NCBI RefSeq assembly: GCF_900155565.1
Contig: NZ_FUHM01000002.1
Location: 1,922,001-1,986,000, forward strand
From: Anaerosalibacter sp. Marseille-P3206
Lineage (GTDB): Bacteria; Bacillota; Clostridia; Tissierellales; Sporanaerobacteraceae
DNA: 64,000 nt
Reading direction: 5' to 3'
Shown here: positions 16,409 through 24,107 of the stretch, in pieces
How positions within the stretch are numbered: position 1 is the first letter of the stretch
Layout: each line of letters starts with the position of its first letter
Notes under the pieces: model-generated
Seen by the model: only the letters and a program-made list of their open reading frames with translations
Databases searched by the model: none
What the model was told of the DNA's origin: nothing
Translations under genes and position numbers: made by a program

Positions 16409-17728
16409 ATGAATGTAATGATATTCAATAGAAAAATAGAAGTTATCTTTACAAAACAAGATGAATTAATTCTAGATGGACAATCTAAAATATGTAATTG
16501 GCTATACAATTATCTTTTGGAAATGACAATAAAAGATTATAAAGAAAATAATAATGACAAAAAACTCTTAACAGGAAGGAACTTAAGAAATCAAGTTCCA
16601 ATACTAAAACAAGAGTTTATTTTTTTATACTCAGTACATTCATCACCACTCAAAAACACAGCAATAAGACTGAAAGAAACATACAAAAAATTTTTCAACA
16701 ATGAAACAGGATATCCTAAATTCAAATCATGGAAAAAACATTGGTTTTCACTATATTATGATGAACCAAACAAAGGCTTTAAACTAATAGAAAACAAAAA
16801 TTTACAAATAACCTTAGGAATAAATAAAGAAAATAAAAGAATAAAAGTAATAGGAAAACTAAAAGAAAATTTAAATTTAAGAAACACAGACAAAATAAAA
16901 AACTTCAGATTATGCAAACAACAAGGCAACAAATTCTATGCAATATTTTGTATAGAAAGAAAAGACATAGACAAAAAAGAAACAAACAAATGGATAGCAA
17001 TAGACCAAAATCATAAAAACTTCTTTGTAGCCATAGATAATACTGGAGTAAGTTATGAATTTGAAAAACTGCCACAAACAAAATATTGGGACAAAGTAAT
17101 AGATGAAATAAAATCAAAGAGAGATTTATGCAGCAGAAAATCAAAACTAATAGAAACAGAAACAGGGAGAAGCTATTACCTACCAAGCAAAAGATGGACA
17201 AAGCTAAACAAAGCATTAGACAATGCTTACCACAAGAGACGAGAACAAATAAAGTCAAGTTGTTATAGCATTGCTAATTGGATAGCAAAAAACTATGACT
17301 ATGTAGCAATAGGAGACTATACTCCTAGTCTTAATACTGCAACTTATGATAATATGCATAGAAGCATGTTAAATCAAGAAATAATAGGAGAATTTAGAAA
17401 CATACTAAAATGGGTAATGGAAAGAAGCGGTAAACACTATTCAAAAGTAGACGAAAAAGATACAACTAAAAATTGTTGTATATGTGGAAATAAAGAAAAA
17501 AAAGATCCACAGATAAGAGAATTTACATGTCAAAAATGTAAAACTAAATTATCAAGAGATATAAACAGTAGTGTTAATATAGCTAAAAAAGATAAATTAT
17601 TGTCTGGTTCGGACTATGTTGATTGGGATTTATACAACTCAACATATACAGCTAAATGGAATTTTAAAAAAAGTAAAATTCTATTTACTGGCCATACGTT
17701 AGAGAAATCTAATATATGGATGAATTAA
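16409..17728 (+). CDS. tnpB: TnpB, RNA-guided RuvC nuclease of the IS607 element
   Basis: A 439-residue TnpB/IscB-era nuclease related to Cas12. RuvC-I Asp199 lies in AIDQNHK and RuvC-III Asp384 in SRDINSSVN; the zinc ribbon CCICGN...CQKC is intact. The segment where the RuvC-II Glu is expected reads YVAIGDYTPS with Gly302 in place of Glu, as in a distinct TnpB subfamily; Glu324 or Glu328 in NQEIIGEF could substitute. No frameshift is present, so it may be functional. TnpB is known to use a guide RNA from the element's right end to cut the empty donor site and favour element retention. Confidence 0.88.
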   Translation: MNVMIFNRKIEVIFTKQDELILDGQSKICNWLYNYLLEMTIKDYKENNNDKKLLTGRNLRNQVPILKQEFIFLYSVHSSPLKNTAIRLKETYKKFFNNETGYPKFKSWKKHWFSLYYDEPNKGFKLIENKNLQITLGINKENKRIKVIGKLKENLNLRNTDKIKNFRLCKQQGNKFYAIFCIERKDIDKKETNKWIAIDQNHKNFFVAIDNTGVSYEFEKLPQTKYWDKVIDEIKSKRDLCSRKSKLIETETGRSYYLPSKRWTKLNKALDNAYHKRREQIKSSCYSIANWIAKNYDYVAIGDYTPSLNTATYDNMHRSMLNQEIIGEFRNILKWVMERSGKHYSKVDEKDTTKNCCICGNKEKKDPQIREFTCQKCKTKLSRDINSSVNIAKKDKLLSGSDYVDWDLYNSTYTAKWNFKKSKILFTGHTLEKSNIWMN

Positions 17729-17808
17729 ATCGAGAAGGTGATACTTCTTGAGCAAAATCTATTTGTATAAATATATTTTGATATATTTGAGTAGGTTTTG
17801 TAGAACGG
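17600..17808 (+). ncRNA. Predicted omega (reRNA) guide-RNA scaffold at the right end of the IS607 element
   Basis: In characterised TnpB systems the guide RNA spans the 3' end of tnpB and the right end, with a 16-20 nt guide copied from flanking DNA. Here that region ends at 17808 and the guide would be the host-gene sequence beginning AAGTACTTACAATATAG. Boundaries are inferred; no structure was computed. Confidence 0.5.
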
Positions 17809-18261
17809 AAGTACTTACAATATAGTGCAACTTTTTTTAGAAAATTTACTTGTAGAGAAAGAGAATCTAAGTGAATTTTTTTTACCAAAAGATATGCCTA
17901 ATTTCTGCTGTGGATGTACAAATTGTTTTTTAAAGGGCGAAGAATTTTGCCCACATCATGAAGTAATTGCTCCAATAAAAACTGCTATGGAAAAGGTGTT
18001 AAGGATAGTAAGAAAAAACAAATACAACAATAAGTAGATAAATTGTCTACAAAAATAAGGAAAGGATATAAATATAACAATCCAAGTATTAAAGTAAAAG
18101 TACTATTTTTTGTAATGCGATTTATACAAAAAAAGTTTTCATTTAATCCAACTGACAAAAAACATTGGGAGGAACAAGGTTGGCTTGGGAAAGGGCGTCC
18201 TTGGAGGTAATGGTTGAGGAGAAGTAGTTGAATTATAGAAAGGTAATCAAAGGTGATATTT

Positions 18262-18876
18262 ATGAAGCGTAAAGTATTTGTAATAGGTGATAGCGTATCA
18301 ATACATTATGGTCCATATTTAAAAGCTATGATAGTAGATAAATTTGATTATGATAGAAAAAGAGGTATAGGAGAAGCTCTATTAGATTTAGATAAACCTA
18401 TTGGAGCGAATGCAGGAGATAGTGGAATGATATTAGGGTATTTAATGGAGGAAAATGAAAAGAATACTGTTTATGATATTTTACTTATTAATTGTGGATT
18501 ACATGATGTGCGTATAGATAGATATTCAAATAGAATTCAGATTGAGTTGGAACAGTACAAGAAGAATTTAATTAGAATAATTGATATTGCTAAGACTATG
18601 GCTAATAAGGTTATTTGGATAGGATTAACACCTATAGTTGATGAGATTCATAATGATAGAGATGTAGGATTTTTAAGATATAGTAAAGATATTATTGCTT
18701 ATGATACTGTTGCAAAAGAAATAATGGATGAATATAATATACCGTGTTTAGATATGTATAATTTCACTAAAAATTTAGGTTTTGATATTTATTTAGACCA
18801 TGTTCATTTCAAGGAAGAGGTTAGAAAATTACAAGCTGCATTTATTGCAGGATCTTTAAATTGTTTTGTGTGGTGA
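18262..18876 (+). CDS. SGNH/GDSL-family hydrolase
   Basis: A 204-residue esterase/lipase-type hydrolase. Block I is VIGDSVSIHYG with the nucleophile Ser near residue 11, block III is the oxyanion Asn in NCGLHD, and block V is YLDHVHF with the Asp-x-x-His pair near residue 183. No signal peptide is seen, so a cytoplasmic enzyme is likely; substrate unknown. The GTG at 18253 lies inside AAAGGTGA, which instead serves ATG 18262 with 5-bp spacing. It stands between the broken flavodoxin gene and a small membrane protein. Confidence 0.78.
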   Translation: MKRKVFVIGDSVSIHYGPYLKAMIVDKFDYDRKRGIGEALLDLDKPIGANAGDSGMILGYLMEENEKNTVYDILLINCGLHDVRIDRYSNRIQIELEQYKKNLIRIIDIAKTMANKVIWIGLTPIVDEIHNDRDVGFLRYSKDIIAYDTVAKEIMDEYNIPCLDMYNFTKNLGFDIYLDHVHFKEEVRKLQAAFIAGSLNCFVW

Positions 18877-18914
18877 GATTTTGAAAGGGGGATTAAATAA
18901 ATGGAGGTGATTGT

Positions 18915-19247
18915 ATGGAAGGAGCTATACCATTTGCGATAATCGTATGGATATGTGCTTTGGCTTTTATATCAATTGGAATATACGCTTTAAAAAGGAA
19001 AACGCCAATGCATTTTTGGTCTGGAACTACAGTAAAACCTGAAGAAATTTCTGATGTGAAAGCATATAATAAAGCTAACGGAATTATGTGGATTTTATAC
19101 AGCTTTACATTTATATTAGGTGGAATACTCTCATTACTTTTTAATACTAATATAGGGGGAATTATTGTAGCCATCTCAAGTACATTAGGATCAATTATAT
19201 TGATGTTAGTTTATAGACGAATATATCAGAAATATAAGAAATTATAA
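18915..19247 (+). CDS. Small three-helix membrane protein
   Basis: A 110-residue protein with three predicted helices: about 7-27, 56-75 and 80-100. The segment between helix 1 and 2 (PMHFWSGTTVKPEEISDV, then YNKANGIMW) is a recognisable conserved loop of small clostridial membrane proteins of unknown function. A very strong GGAGGTGATT precedes the ATG. No inference about role is possible. Confidence 0.68.
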   Translation: MEGAIPFAIIVWICALAFISIGIYALKRKTPMHFWSGTTVKPEEISDVKAYNKANGIMWILYSFTFILGGILSLLFNTNIGGIIVAISSTLGSIILMLVYRRIYQKYKKL

Positions 19248-19301
19248 ATAGTAAAGAGAATACTAAGAAAATAATGGTGATATAGGCAGCGGAACCTAAG
19301 A

Positions 19302-19349
19302 ACCTCCTAGGATTATATGAATATTATATATTAGATAATCTTAGGAGGT
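19302..19349 (+). promoter_or_regulatory. Hairpin sequestering the ribosome-binding site of the ferritin-like gene
   Basis: Arms 19302-19316 (starting ACCTCCTAGG) and 19335-19349 (ending TTAGGAGGT) pair over 15 bp with one G-T. The right arm contains the whole AGGAGG used by the ATG at 19357. The hairpin is followed by GTTTTTT, so it could also act as a transcription terminator or attenuator. A CCTAAG at 19295-19300 offers a competing partner for the CTTAGG in the right arm. Confidence 0.7.
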
Positions 19350-19356
19350 GTTTTTT

Positions 19357-19818
19357 ATGTATTATGACTTTTACAATAGTGGATGTAATAACTATTATGA
19401 TAATTATAATTGGGGATATTACACTGGATTAGTTAAAAGGCTAGAAGAATATATTCAAGATGAACTTCAAGATAGTGCTTATTATAAAGAATTGGCAAAA
19501 TTAGCACCAACAGAACTTTCAAAAGAGATAATAAATGAGTTCAGCCAAGATGAAAAAATGCATGCTGAAAATTTTCAAAAAGTATATTATATGATTACAG
19601 GAAGATACTATTATCCTGAGCCTTTAGAGCCAATAGTTATAGATGACTATGAGGAAGCGTTAAAATTAAGAGTATTAGCTGAGACTAATGATTATAAAAA
19701 GTATGGAGAAGAATATCTTATGGCTCCAAATAAGTATTTGAAAGATTTATTTTTTAATACAAGAACACAAGAAGCACAACATGCAATAAGAATATCAATA
19801 TTATTTGAAGAAGAGTGA
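19357..19818 (+). CDS. Ferritin-like di-iron domain protein
   Basis: A 153-residue four-helix protein. After a Tyr/Asn/Gly-rich N terminus of about 22 residues come helix motifs with the di-iron pattern: Glu in DELQDSAYY, ExxH as DEKMHAENF, Glu in LAETNDY and ExxH as TQEAQHAIR. It resembles rubrerythrin-like or spore-coat-associated ferritin-like proteins; oxidative-stress or metal storage roles are inferred. GTG at 19348 lies inside the ribosome site, so ATG 19357 (8 bp from AGGAGG) is the start. Translation may be controlled by the hairpin over its ribosome site. Confidence 0.8.
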   Translation: MYYDFYNSGCNNYYDNYNWGYYTGLVKRLEEYIQDELQDSAYYKELAKLAPTELSKEIINEFSQDEKMHAENFQKVYYMITGRYYYPEPLEPIVIDDYEEALKLRVLAETNDYKKYGEEYLMAPNKYLKDLFFNTRTQEAQHAIRISILFEEE

Positions 19819-19825
19819 AATATAA

Positions 19826-20059
19826 CTATTCATCAAAATCTATTGAAAAAGTAATTACAGTATTGGGATTTATAGATATAGTCAATTCAATAGATTTTGT
19901 TGATTCTCTAGTGGCTTGAGAAAAACTTAAACTAAAAGGGATATTCATTTTAATTAAAAGAGTAGTAGCAGCATTTAGCTGCTCTATTTTTATGCAATCA
20001 TTATTTATCAATTTTTGAAAAGTGGTAGTAGATAATATGTTTATTATATCTTTGTACAT
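19826..20059 (-). CDS. Small conserved-looking hypothetical protein
   Basis: A 77-residue protein, MYKDIINILSTTTFQKLIN at its start. GAGGAGGGC lies 6-7 bp before the ATG on the minus strand, which makes this a genuine gene rather than a shadow frame. No signal peptide or membrane helix. The alternating hydrophobic-polar C terminus (TKSIELTISINPNTV) suggests beta strands. It is convergent with the ferritin-like gene, with stop codons 7 bp apart. Family not recognised. Confidence 0.6.
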   Translation of the reverse strand: MYKDIINILSTTTFQKLINNDCIKIEQLNAATTLLIKMNIPFSLSFSQATRESTKSIELTISINPNTVITFSIDFDE

Positions 20060-20146
20060 AAATAGCCCTCCTCTACAAACCTATAATATTATACTCACAT
20101 AAATGTTGAATGTGAATGTATTGAGTAAAGTTAGTAGAGAAGGAAA

Positions 20147-20172
20147 AGGTGACAAGAAAAATCCAGTCACCT
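20147..20172 (-). terminator. Terminator of the MFS gene
   Basis: On the minus strand AGGTGAC and GTCACCT pair perfectly around 12 bases directly after the stop codon, followed by TTTTCC. The GGTGAC arm recalls the other gene-end palindromes. Confidence 0.65.
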
Positions 20173-21415
20173 AAGCTATTCTATGCTTGTCCCTTATGAA
20201 GAAAAATATACTTGCAGTAATTCTAAGTAATCCAATTATCACTAATGATATTTTCATAGTAGTAGCTTCCTTTATAGCTATACCTATCATTGGAGCTATA
20301 GCAGATATTATTGCTATAAAGGTATTATATATTGCTATATAAACTGTTCTATTTTCCTTAGGTGTTACTTCTAGCAATATATTAAATAAAATCAAAGTAG
20401 TACCTGCCACAGAAACACCTACTATCACATTGAACAATACAAGTTGCTTAATAGTACTAGATAGTGCATATAGTATAGGTGTAATTCCCATTCCGAATAT
20501 AGCTAAACTTAGTGCAAAGCTATTTCCTTTCTTATCCGCAAATTTTGCCCATTTTGTATAGGCTATTATAGATGAAAGACTACTTGCTATAGCAATAGCA
20601 CTTATACCAATTTCATTTGCTTTCAATACTTTAATTGAATATATACTGAATAATGGTTGCGCACCCATCCATCCTATGTGAAAAAACACTGAACATAGGG
20701 TAAATATTATAAAGTCCTTTTCTTTTGGAACTTTTCTAAGGGTTTCTTTTAGAGAATCGATGTATTTACAATTATTATCTTTATTTTTTTTCATACCTTT
20801 AAATTTAAAATAAGATATTACTTCTCCTAAGGATATTAAAAATGCAATTACAAAAAATACTTGGTATAATACTATAGCTTCGTTGTTTGTCTTGGGAATT
20901 TTTGCAAGTGTTTGTCCAGATAAGAAAGTAACGATCATACTAAAAATGGTTGCATATCTATTTCTAAGTCCCATAGAAATGCCTCTATCTCTAGGGAGGA
21001 ATATATCTCCAATGCTAGATTGATAGCCCATAGTTCCAATAGAACCAGGTAAATTCATAAGACCTATCAATATAACGAAAAGTGAAGCTTTATTTACATT
21101 ATTAAAAAATGGAACACAAGCTAACAATAAATAGAAAAACTTATGTATCAACATTATGGTTCCAGTTACCTTTTTTTTGTTGCTATTACTTTCTATGAGT
21201 ATTGCTCCAGGTATAAAGGCAAATATGCTTACGAAATGTGGTAATGAGGTTAATAAGCCAATTTGGTAATCAGTAGCACCTAATCTTTCAGCGAATTTTG
21301 CAAAGTAAGGATTGACTAAATTTAGAGATACAGTAGCACAAATACCGCATATGATATTTACTTTAGTGTTATAATCAACAAGTTCTTCTTCATAGTACAA
21401 TGATTCTTCTTCCAT
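20171..21415 (-). CDS. Major facilitator superfamily transporter
   Basis: A 414-residue protein with about twelve membrane helices; the first follows VDYNTKVNIICGICATVSL. The loop after helix 2-3 (GAILIESNSNKKKV) and RDRGISMGLRNRYAT between helices 4 and 5 are typical MFS cytoplasmic loops. Substrate unknown. The first in-frame ATG at 21445 has no ribosome site; AAGGTGG lies 6 bp before ATG 21415 (MEEESLYY), which is chosen. Divergent from the coiled-coil gene. Confidence 0.82.
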   Translation of the reverse strand: MEEESLYYEEELVDYNTKVNIICGICATVSLNLVNPYFAKFAERLGATDYQIGLLTSLPHFVSIFAFIPGAILIESNSNKKKVTGTIMLIHKFFYLLLACVPFFNNVNKASLFVILIGLMNLPGSIGTMGYQSSIGDIFLPRDRGISMGLRNRYATIFSMIVTFLSGQTLAKIPKTNNEAIVLYQVFFVIAFLISLGEVISYFKFKGMKKNKDNNCKYIDSLKETLRKVPKEKDFIIFTLCSVFFHIGWMGAQPLFSIYSIKVLKANEIGISAIAIASSLSSIIAYTKWAKFADKKGNSFALSLAIFGMGITPILYALSSTIKQLVLFNVIVGVSVAGTTLILFNILLEVTPKENRTVYIAIYNTFIAIISAIAPMIGIAIKEATTMKISLVIIGLLRITASIFFFIRDKHRIA

Positions 21416-21566
21416 TATATCCACCTTCTTTATGAAAAGTATCAATATAAAACATTATATATCAGTAACTAAATATTTTCCACAGTACATACTAAAAATA
21501 GCCCTAAAAACTTATTTCAATATATAGAAACATTGTAGTATAATTTAACCAAAGGGAGTTGGACAT

Positions 21567-22169
21567 ATGTTTATGAAAAATATAGATTTAGATGAAAATA
21601 TTATACTGAAAAATAATGTTCCTATATTAGTAAAGGATGAAAATTGGATAAAATTATTTGGTGATGTAAATGATAGGGCTATTCAGTTCAATAAAGAAAC
21701 TCTTCAAGAACTACTTAAAGAACAGGTAAAACTAGAATCTGAAATTGGGCAATTACAAAAAGAAAAATTGAAATGTATGGTCATGATTTTAAGAGTTTCT
21801 GATGCTGTAAATAATGAAGAAAAAGTCGAGGGAGTAGAACTTTTAGATGAATACAAGGAAAACATAAACAGTATCAATGAAAAGATGGATGAATTGACAT
21901 TCAAATTGGAAACTATTCCCCAAGAGATAAGAGATGTCAATTATGAACTTTTAAGGGTAACAGTTAAATATGGATATAAGGATTTAAAAACAAAGGAAAA
22001 AAAGCTAGAAGAAGTAACTGATGAATTTGAAGAATTGCGTGAAAAATTAAAGATATTGATAAATGAGAAGCATGATTATGAGGAATCGATAAATGCAACA
22101 TATACTTTTCTCCATGGGATGTTGGGAAGCAAAGAAATGGAAAAATTAGATAAGGAAATATTGGAATAG
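21567..22169 (+). CDS. Coiled-coil protein of unknown function
   Basis: A 200-residue cytoplasmic protein, acidic and basic residues alternating, with two long coiled coils (about 45-75 and 95-180; for example KEKKLEEVTDEFEELREKL). Start ATG 21567 with AAAGGGAG 8 bp upstream. It lies 10 bp before the acpS-nnrD gene and heads that operon; TATAAT at 21539-21544 is a plausible -10. No family is recognised, and a structural or scaffolding role is only a guess. Confidence 0.65.
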   Translation: MFMKNIDLDENIILKNNVPILVKDENWIKLFGDVNDRAIQFNKETLQELLKEQVKLESEIGQLQKEKLKCMVMILRVSDAVNNEEKVEGVELLDEYKENINSINEKMDELTFKLETIPQEIRDVNYELLRVTVKYGYKDLKTKEKKLEEVTDEFEELREKLKILINEKHDYEESINATYTFLHGMLGSKEMEKLDKEILE

Positions 22170-22179
22170 GAGAATAATT

Positions 22180-23469
22180 ATGATTGGTAGTATTGGGATA
22201 GATATAGTCAAGATAAATAGGATTGAAAGAATAATGGACAAGAATGGTGAAAGATTTTTAAACAAAGTTTTCACCACTGATGAGATAGAATATATCAAGA
22301 ATAAAAAAGAAAATATAGCAACGATATCTGGAATATTTGCTTCAAAAGAAGCAGTTAGCAAATTGCTAGGTACAGGAATAGGAAAGGTGAGTTGGAAGGA
22401 TATTGAAGTTTATCATGACTTTTTTGGAAAACCACTTATAATTCTCCATGGAAATGCATATATAAGAATGAAAGAAAAGTTAATACAAAATATTCATTTG
22501 ACTATAAGTCATGAAAGAGAATATGCTATTGCATTTGCAGTAGGCCAAGGTGATTCAAGTTCGTTTTTAGATAAAGAGTTGATAAACAATACAATGAAGG
22601 ATATAAAATATATGAGTGAAATACTACCTAAAAGGGAAAAAAATAGTCATAAAGGAAGTTTTGGAAGAGTAGGTATAATTGCAGGGAGTATGGGAATGAC
22701 AGGTGCTCCATATTTAAGTAGTGAGGCTGCCCTTCGCACTGGAAGTGGCCTTGTATATACTATATCCCCTAAATCTTTACAAAACATATTGTCTATTAAA
22801 TTGACAGAAGCAATAATAGTGCCTATAGAAGACCATGGAAGAGGTCATTTTGTATTGGACAGTGTTGATGATATTCTTGAAGAAATTGAAGCATTAGACT
22901 TAGATGTTATAGCTATTGGACCTGGTCTTGGAGTAGATGGTGAAAGAAGGATTATTGTAGAGGAACTACTTAAATCTATAGAAAAACCAGTTGTATTAGA
23001 TGCGGATGGATTAAATTGTATATCAAATAAAACTGGCATTCTTGAAAGTAGGAGGGAAAAAACTGTCATTACTCCTCATCCTGGAGAGCTTTCAAGATTA
23101 CTTAATATTAGTATAGTAGATATACAAAACGATAGAATAAAATTTGCTAAAATGGCTTCAGAAAAATACAATTCAATTACAATATTAAAGGGAGCAAATA
23201 CTATTGTATCTAGTGAAAATGGAGAAATATACATCAATCAAACAGGCAATCCTGGAATGGCAACAGCAGGTAGTGGCGATGTATTGACAGGTGTTATAGC
23301 TAGCTTTTTAGGCCAAGGTATAGATGCTATGAAGGCTTCTATATTGGGGGTATATTGTCATGGACTTGCAGGAGATTTAGCTAGTATAGATATAGGAGAG
23401 TATGGACTTATAGCTAGGGACATTTTAAAATACATTCCAAAATCCATTAATACAATTCAAAAATTCTAA
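22180..23469 (+). CDS. Fusion: holo-ACP synthase (AcpS) + ADP-dependent NAD(P)H-hydrate dehydratase (NnrD)
   Basis: A 429-residue two-domain enzyme in one uninterrupted frame. Residues 1-125 are AcpS: GIDIVKINRIE with the Mg2+ Asp, and FASKEAVSKLLGTG, which together attach 4'-phosphopantetheine to ACP. Residues about 145-425 are NnrD (ribokinase-like, repairs hydrated NAD(P)H): GRVGIIAGS, ALRTGSGLV, ITPHPGELSRL and the ADP-binding AGSGDVLTG. The linker is about 20 residues. In most Firmicutes these are separate and NnrD is fused to the NnrE epimerase instead; the epimerase domain is absent here and not seen elsewhere in the window. ATG with AGGAG upstream. Confidence 0.88.
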   Translation: MIGSIGIDIVKINRIERIMDKNGERFLNKVFTTDEIEYIKNKKENIATISGIFASKEAVSKLLGTGIGKVSWKDIEVYHDFFGKPLIILHGNAYIRMKEKLIQNIHLTISHEREYAIAFAVGQGDSSSFLDKELINNTMKDIKYMSEILPKREKNSHKGSFGRVGIIAGSMGMTGAPYLSSEAALRTGSGLVYTISPKSLQNILSIKLTEAIIVPIEDHGRGHFVLDSVDDILEEIEALDLDVIAIGPGLGVDGERRIIVEELLKSIEKPVVLDADGLNCISNKTGILESRREKTVITPHPGELSRLLNISIVDIQNDRIKFAKMASEKYNSITILKGANTIVSSENGEIYINQTGNPGMATAGSGDVLTGVIASFLGQGIDAMKASILGVYCHGLAGDLASIDIGEYGLIARDILKYIPKSINTIQKF

Positions 23470-23486
23470 AATAAAGGTTGGGATCT

Positions 23487-24092
23487 ATGAATATGAAGAA
23501 GGTATTATTAGTATTATTAATACTACCATTACTATTGATTACTTCATGTGGTAGACCAACAGATGAAGAATTGTTTCATGAAGTGCAAAAGACTATTAGT
23601 AATTTCAATAATTATAAATGTACTTCAAACATAGTTGTAAAGAGCAATAAGGGAGAAACAAAATATGTATTTATTGAAACTTTTGTAAAACCTGATAAAA
23701 TAAAATTAGAAATAATTGAACCAAAAGACAGTTTTGGGTGTATAATTATATATGATGGCTTAAAAATGTTTTTAGTGCATCCCAGTATTAATCAGACCAT
23801 CACTTTAGAGAACATAAAGTCAATTGATAGGCAATATTTCTTAGGAGATTTTTTCAAAAACCTAAGCCTTTGTGAAAAACCCCAAATCATGAAAGAAAAA
23901 ATAGGAGAAGAAGAGTACATAATAATTAATATTGATATGCCAGCTCAAAATCAATATAGGTGTAGTCAAAGTGTTTGGTTTAATGTTAAAGATTTTATTC
24001 CCTATAAGATGAATATTTTAGACAAAGAGGGAATAGTCAATACTGAAGTGATATATGAAGACTTTGACTACGATATTATTTTAGAACAATAG
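23487..24092 (+). CDS. gerS: GerS-like lipoprotein (LolA-type fold)
   Basis: A roughly 201-residue lipoprotein with a signal peptide and lipobox LLITSCG, Cys near residue 20. The mature part resembles LolA-type outer-membrane lipoprotein-sorting folds: YKCTSNIVVKS, KPDKIKLEIIEPKD and VWFNVKDFIPYKM. In Clostridioides difficile the germination lipoprotein GerS has the same size and is co-transcribed with an alanine racemase; the same order is seen here, 15 bp before alr. GerS acts with CwlD in spore-cortex muramic-lactam formation. Start ATG 23487; the upstream TTG at 23478 is poorly spaced. Symbol rests on synteny and fold resemblance. Confidence 0.65.
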   Translation: MNMKKVLLVLLILPLLLITSCGRPTDEELFHEVQKTISNFNNYKCTSNIVVKSNKGETKYVFIETFVKPDKIKLEIIEPKDSFGCIIIYDGLKMFLVHPSINQTITLENIKSIDRQYFLGDFFKNLSLCEKPQIMKEKIGEEEYIIINIDMPAQNQYRCSQSVWFNVKDFIPYKMNILDKEGIVNTEVIYEDFDYDIILEQ

Positions 24093-24107
24093 AGGGAGTT
24101 GCAGAAG

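Larger units (their letters stand above)
15698..17808 (+). mobile_element. IS607-family insertion sequence (tnpA + tnpB)
   Basis: The element is about 2.1 kb and carries a MerR-headed serine recombinase and a TnpB. Its edges are inferred from the disrupted host gene: GG at 15696-15697 on the left and GG at 17807-17808 on the right, of which one GG belongs to the target. No target duplication and no terminal inverted repeats are seen, as known for IS607, which recombines at a short GG core. Confidence 0.88.
15660..18210 (+). pseudogene. Flavodoxin-like NAD(P)H/FMN oxidoreductase gene split by an IS607 element and further deleted
   Basis: ATG 15660 (AAGGAG upstream) encodes MKIVVMYGTEHRG, the start of a flavodoxin fold, and is cut at the GG of the last codon. 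The frame resumes at 17807 after the transposon as GSTYNIVQLFLENLLV and continues through a CCGCTNC cysteine cluster to MEK near 17997. Joining 15660-15697 to 17809 restores one open frame, including the FMN-binding GSTYN loop. A second lesion follows: about 100 central residues are missing and the C terminus (FNPTDKKHWEEQGWLGK, to 18210) is in another frame. The gene is therefore dead even without the insertion. Confidence 0.85.

Noticed and set aside
16905-17258. A 117-codon leftward open frame inside tnpB
   Set aside because: It is hydrophobic by AT-rich chance, overlaps a well-supported gene and has no ribosome site.
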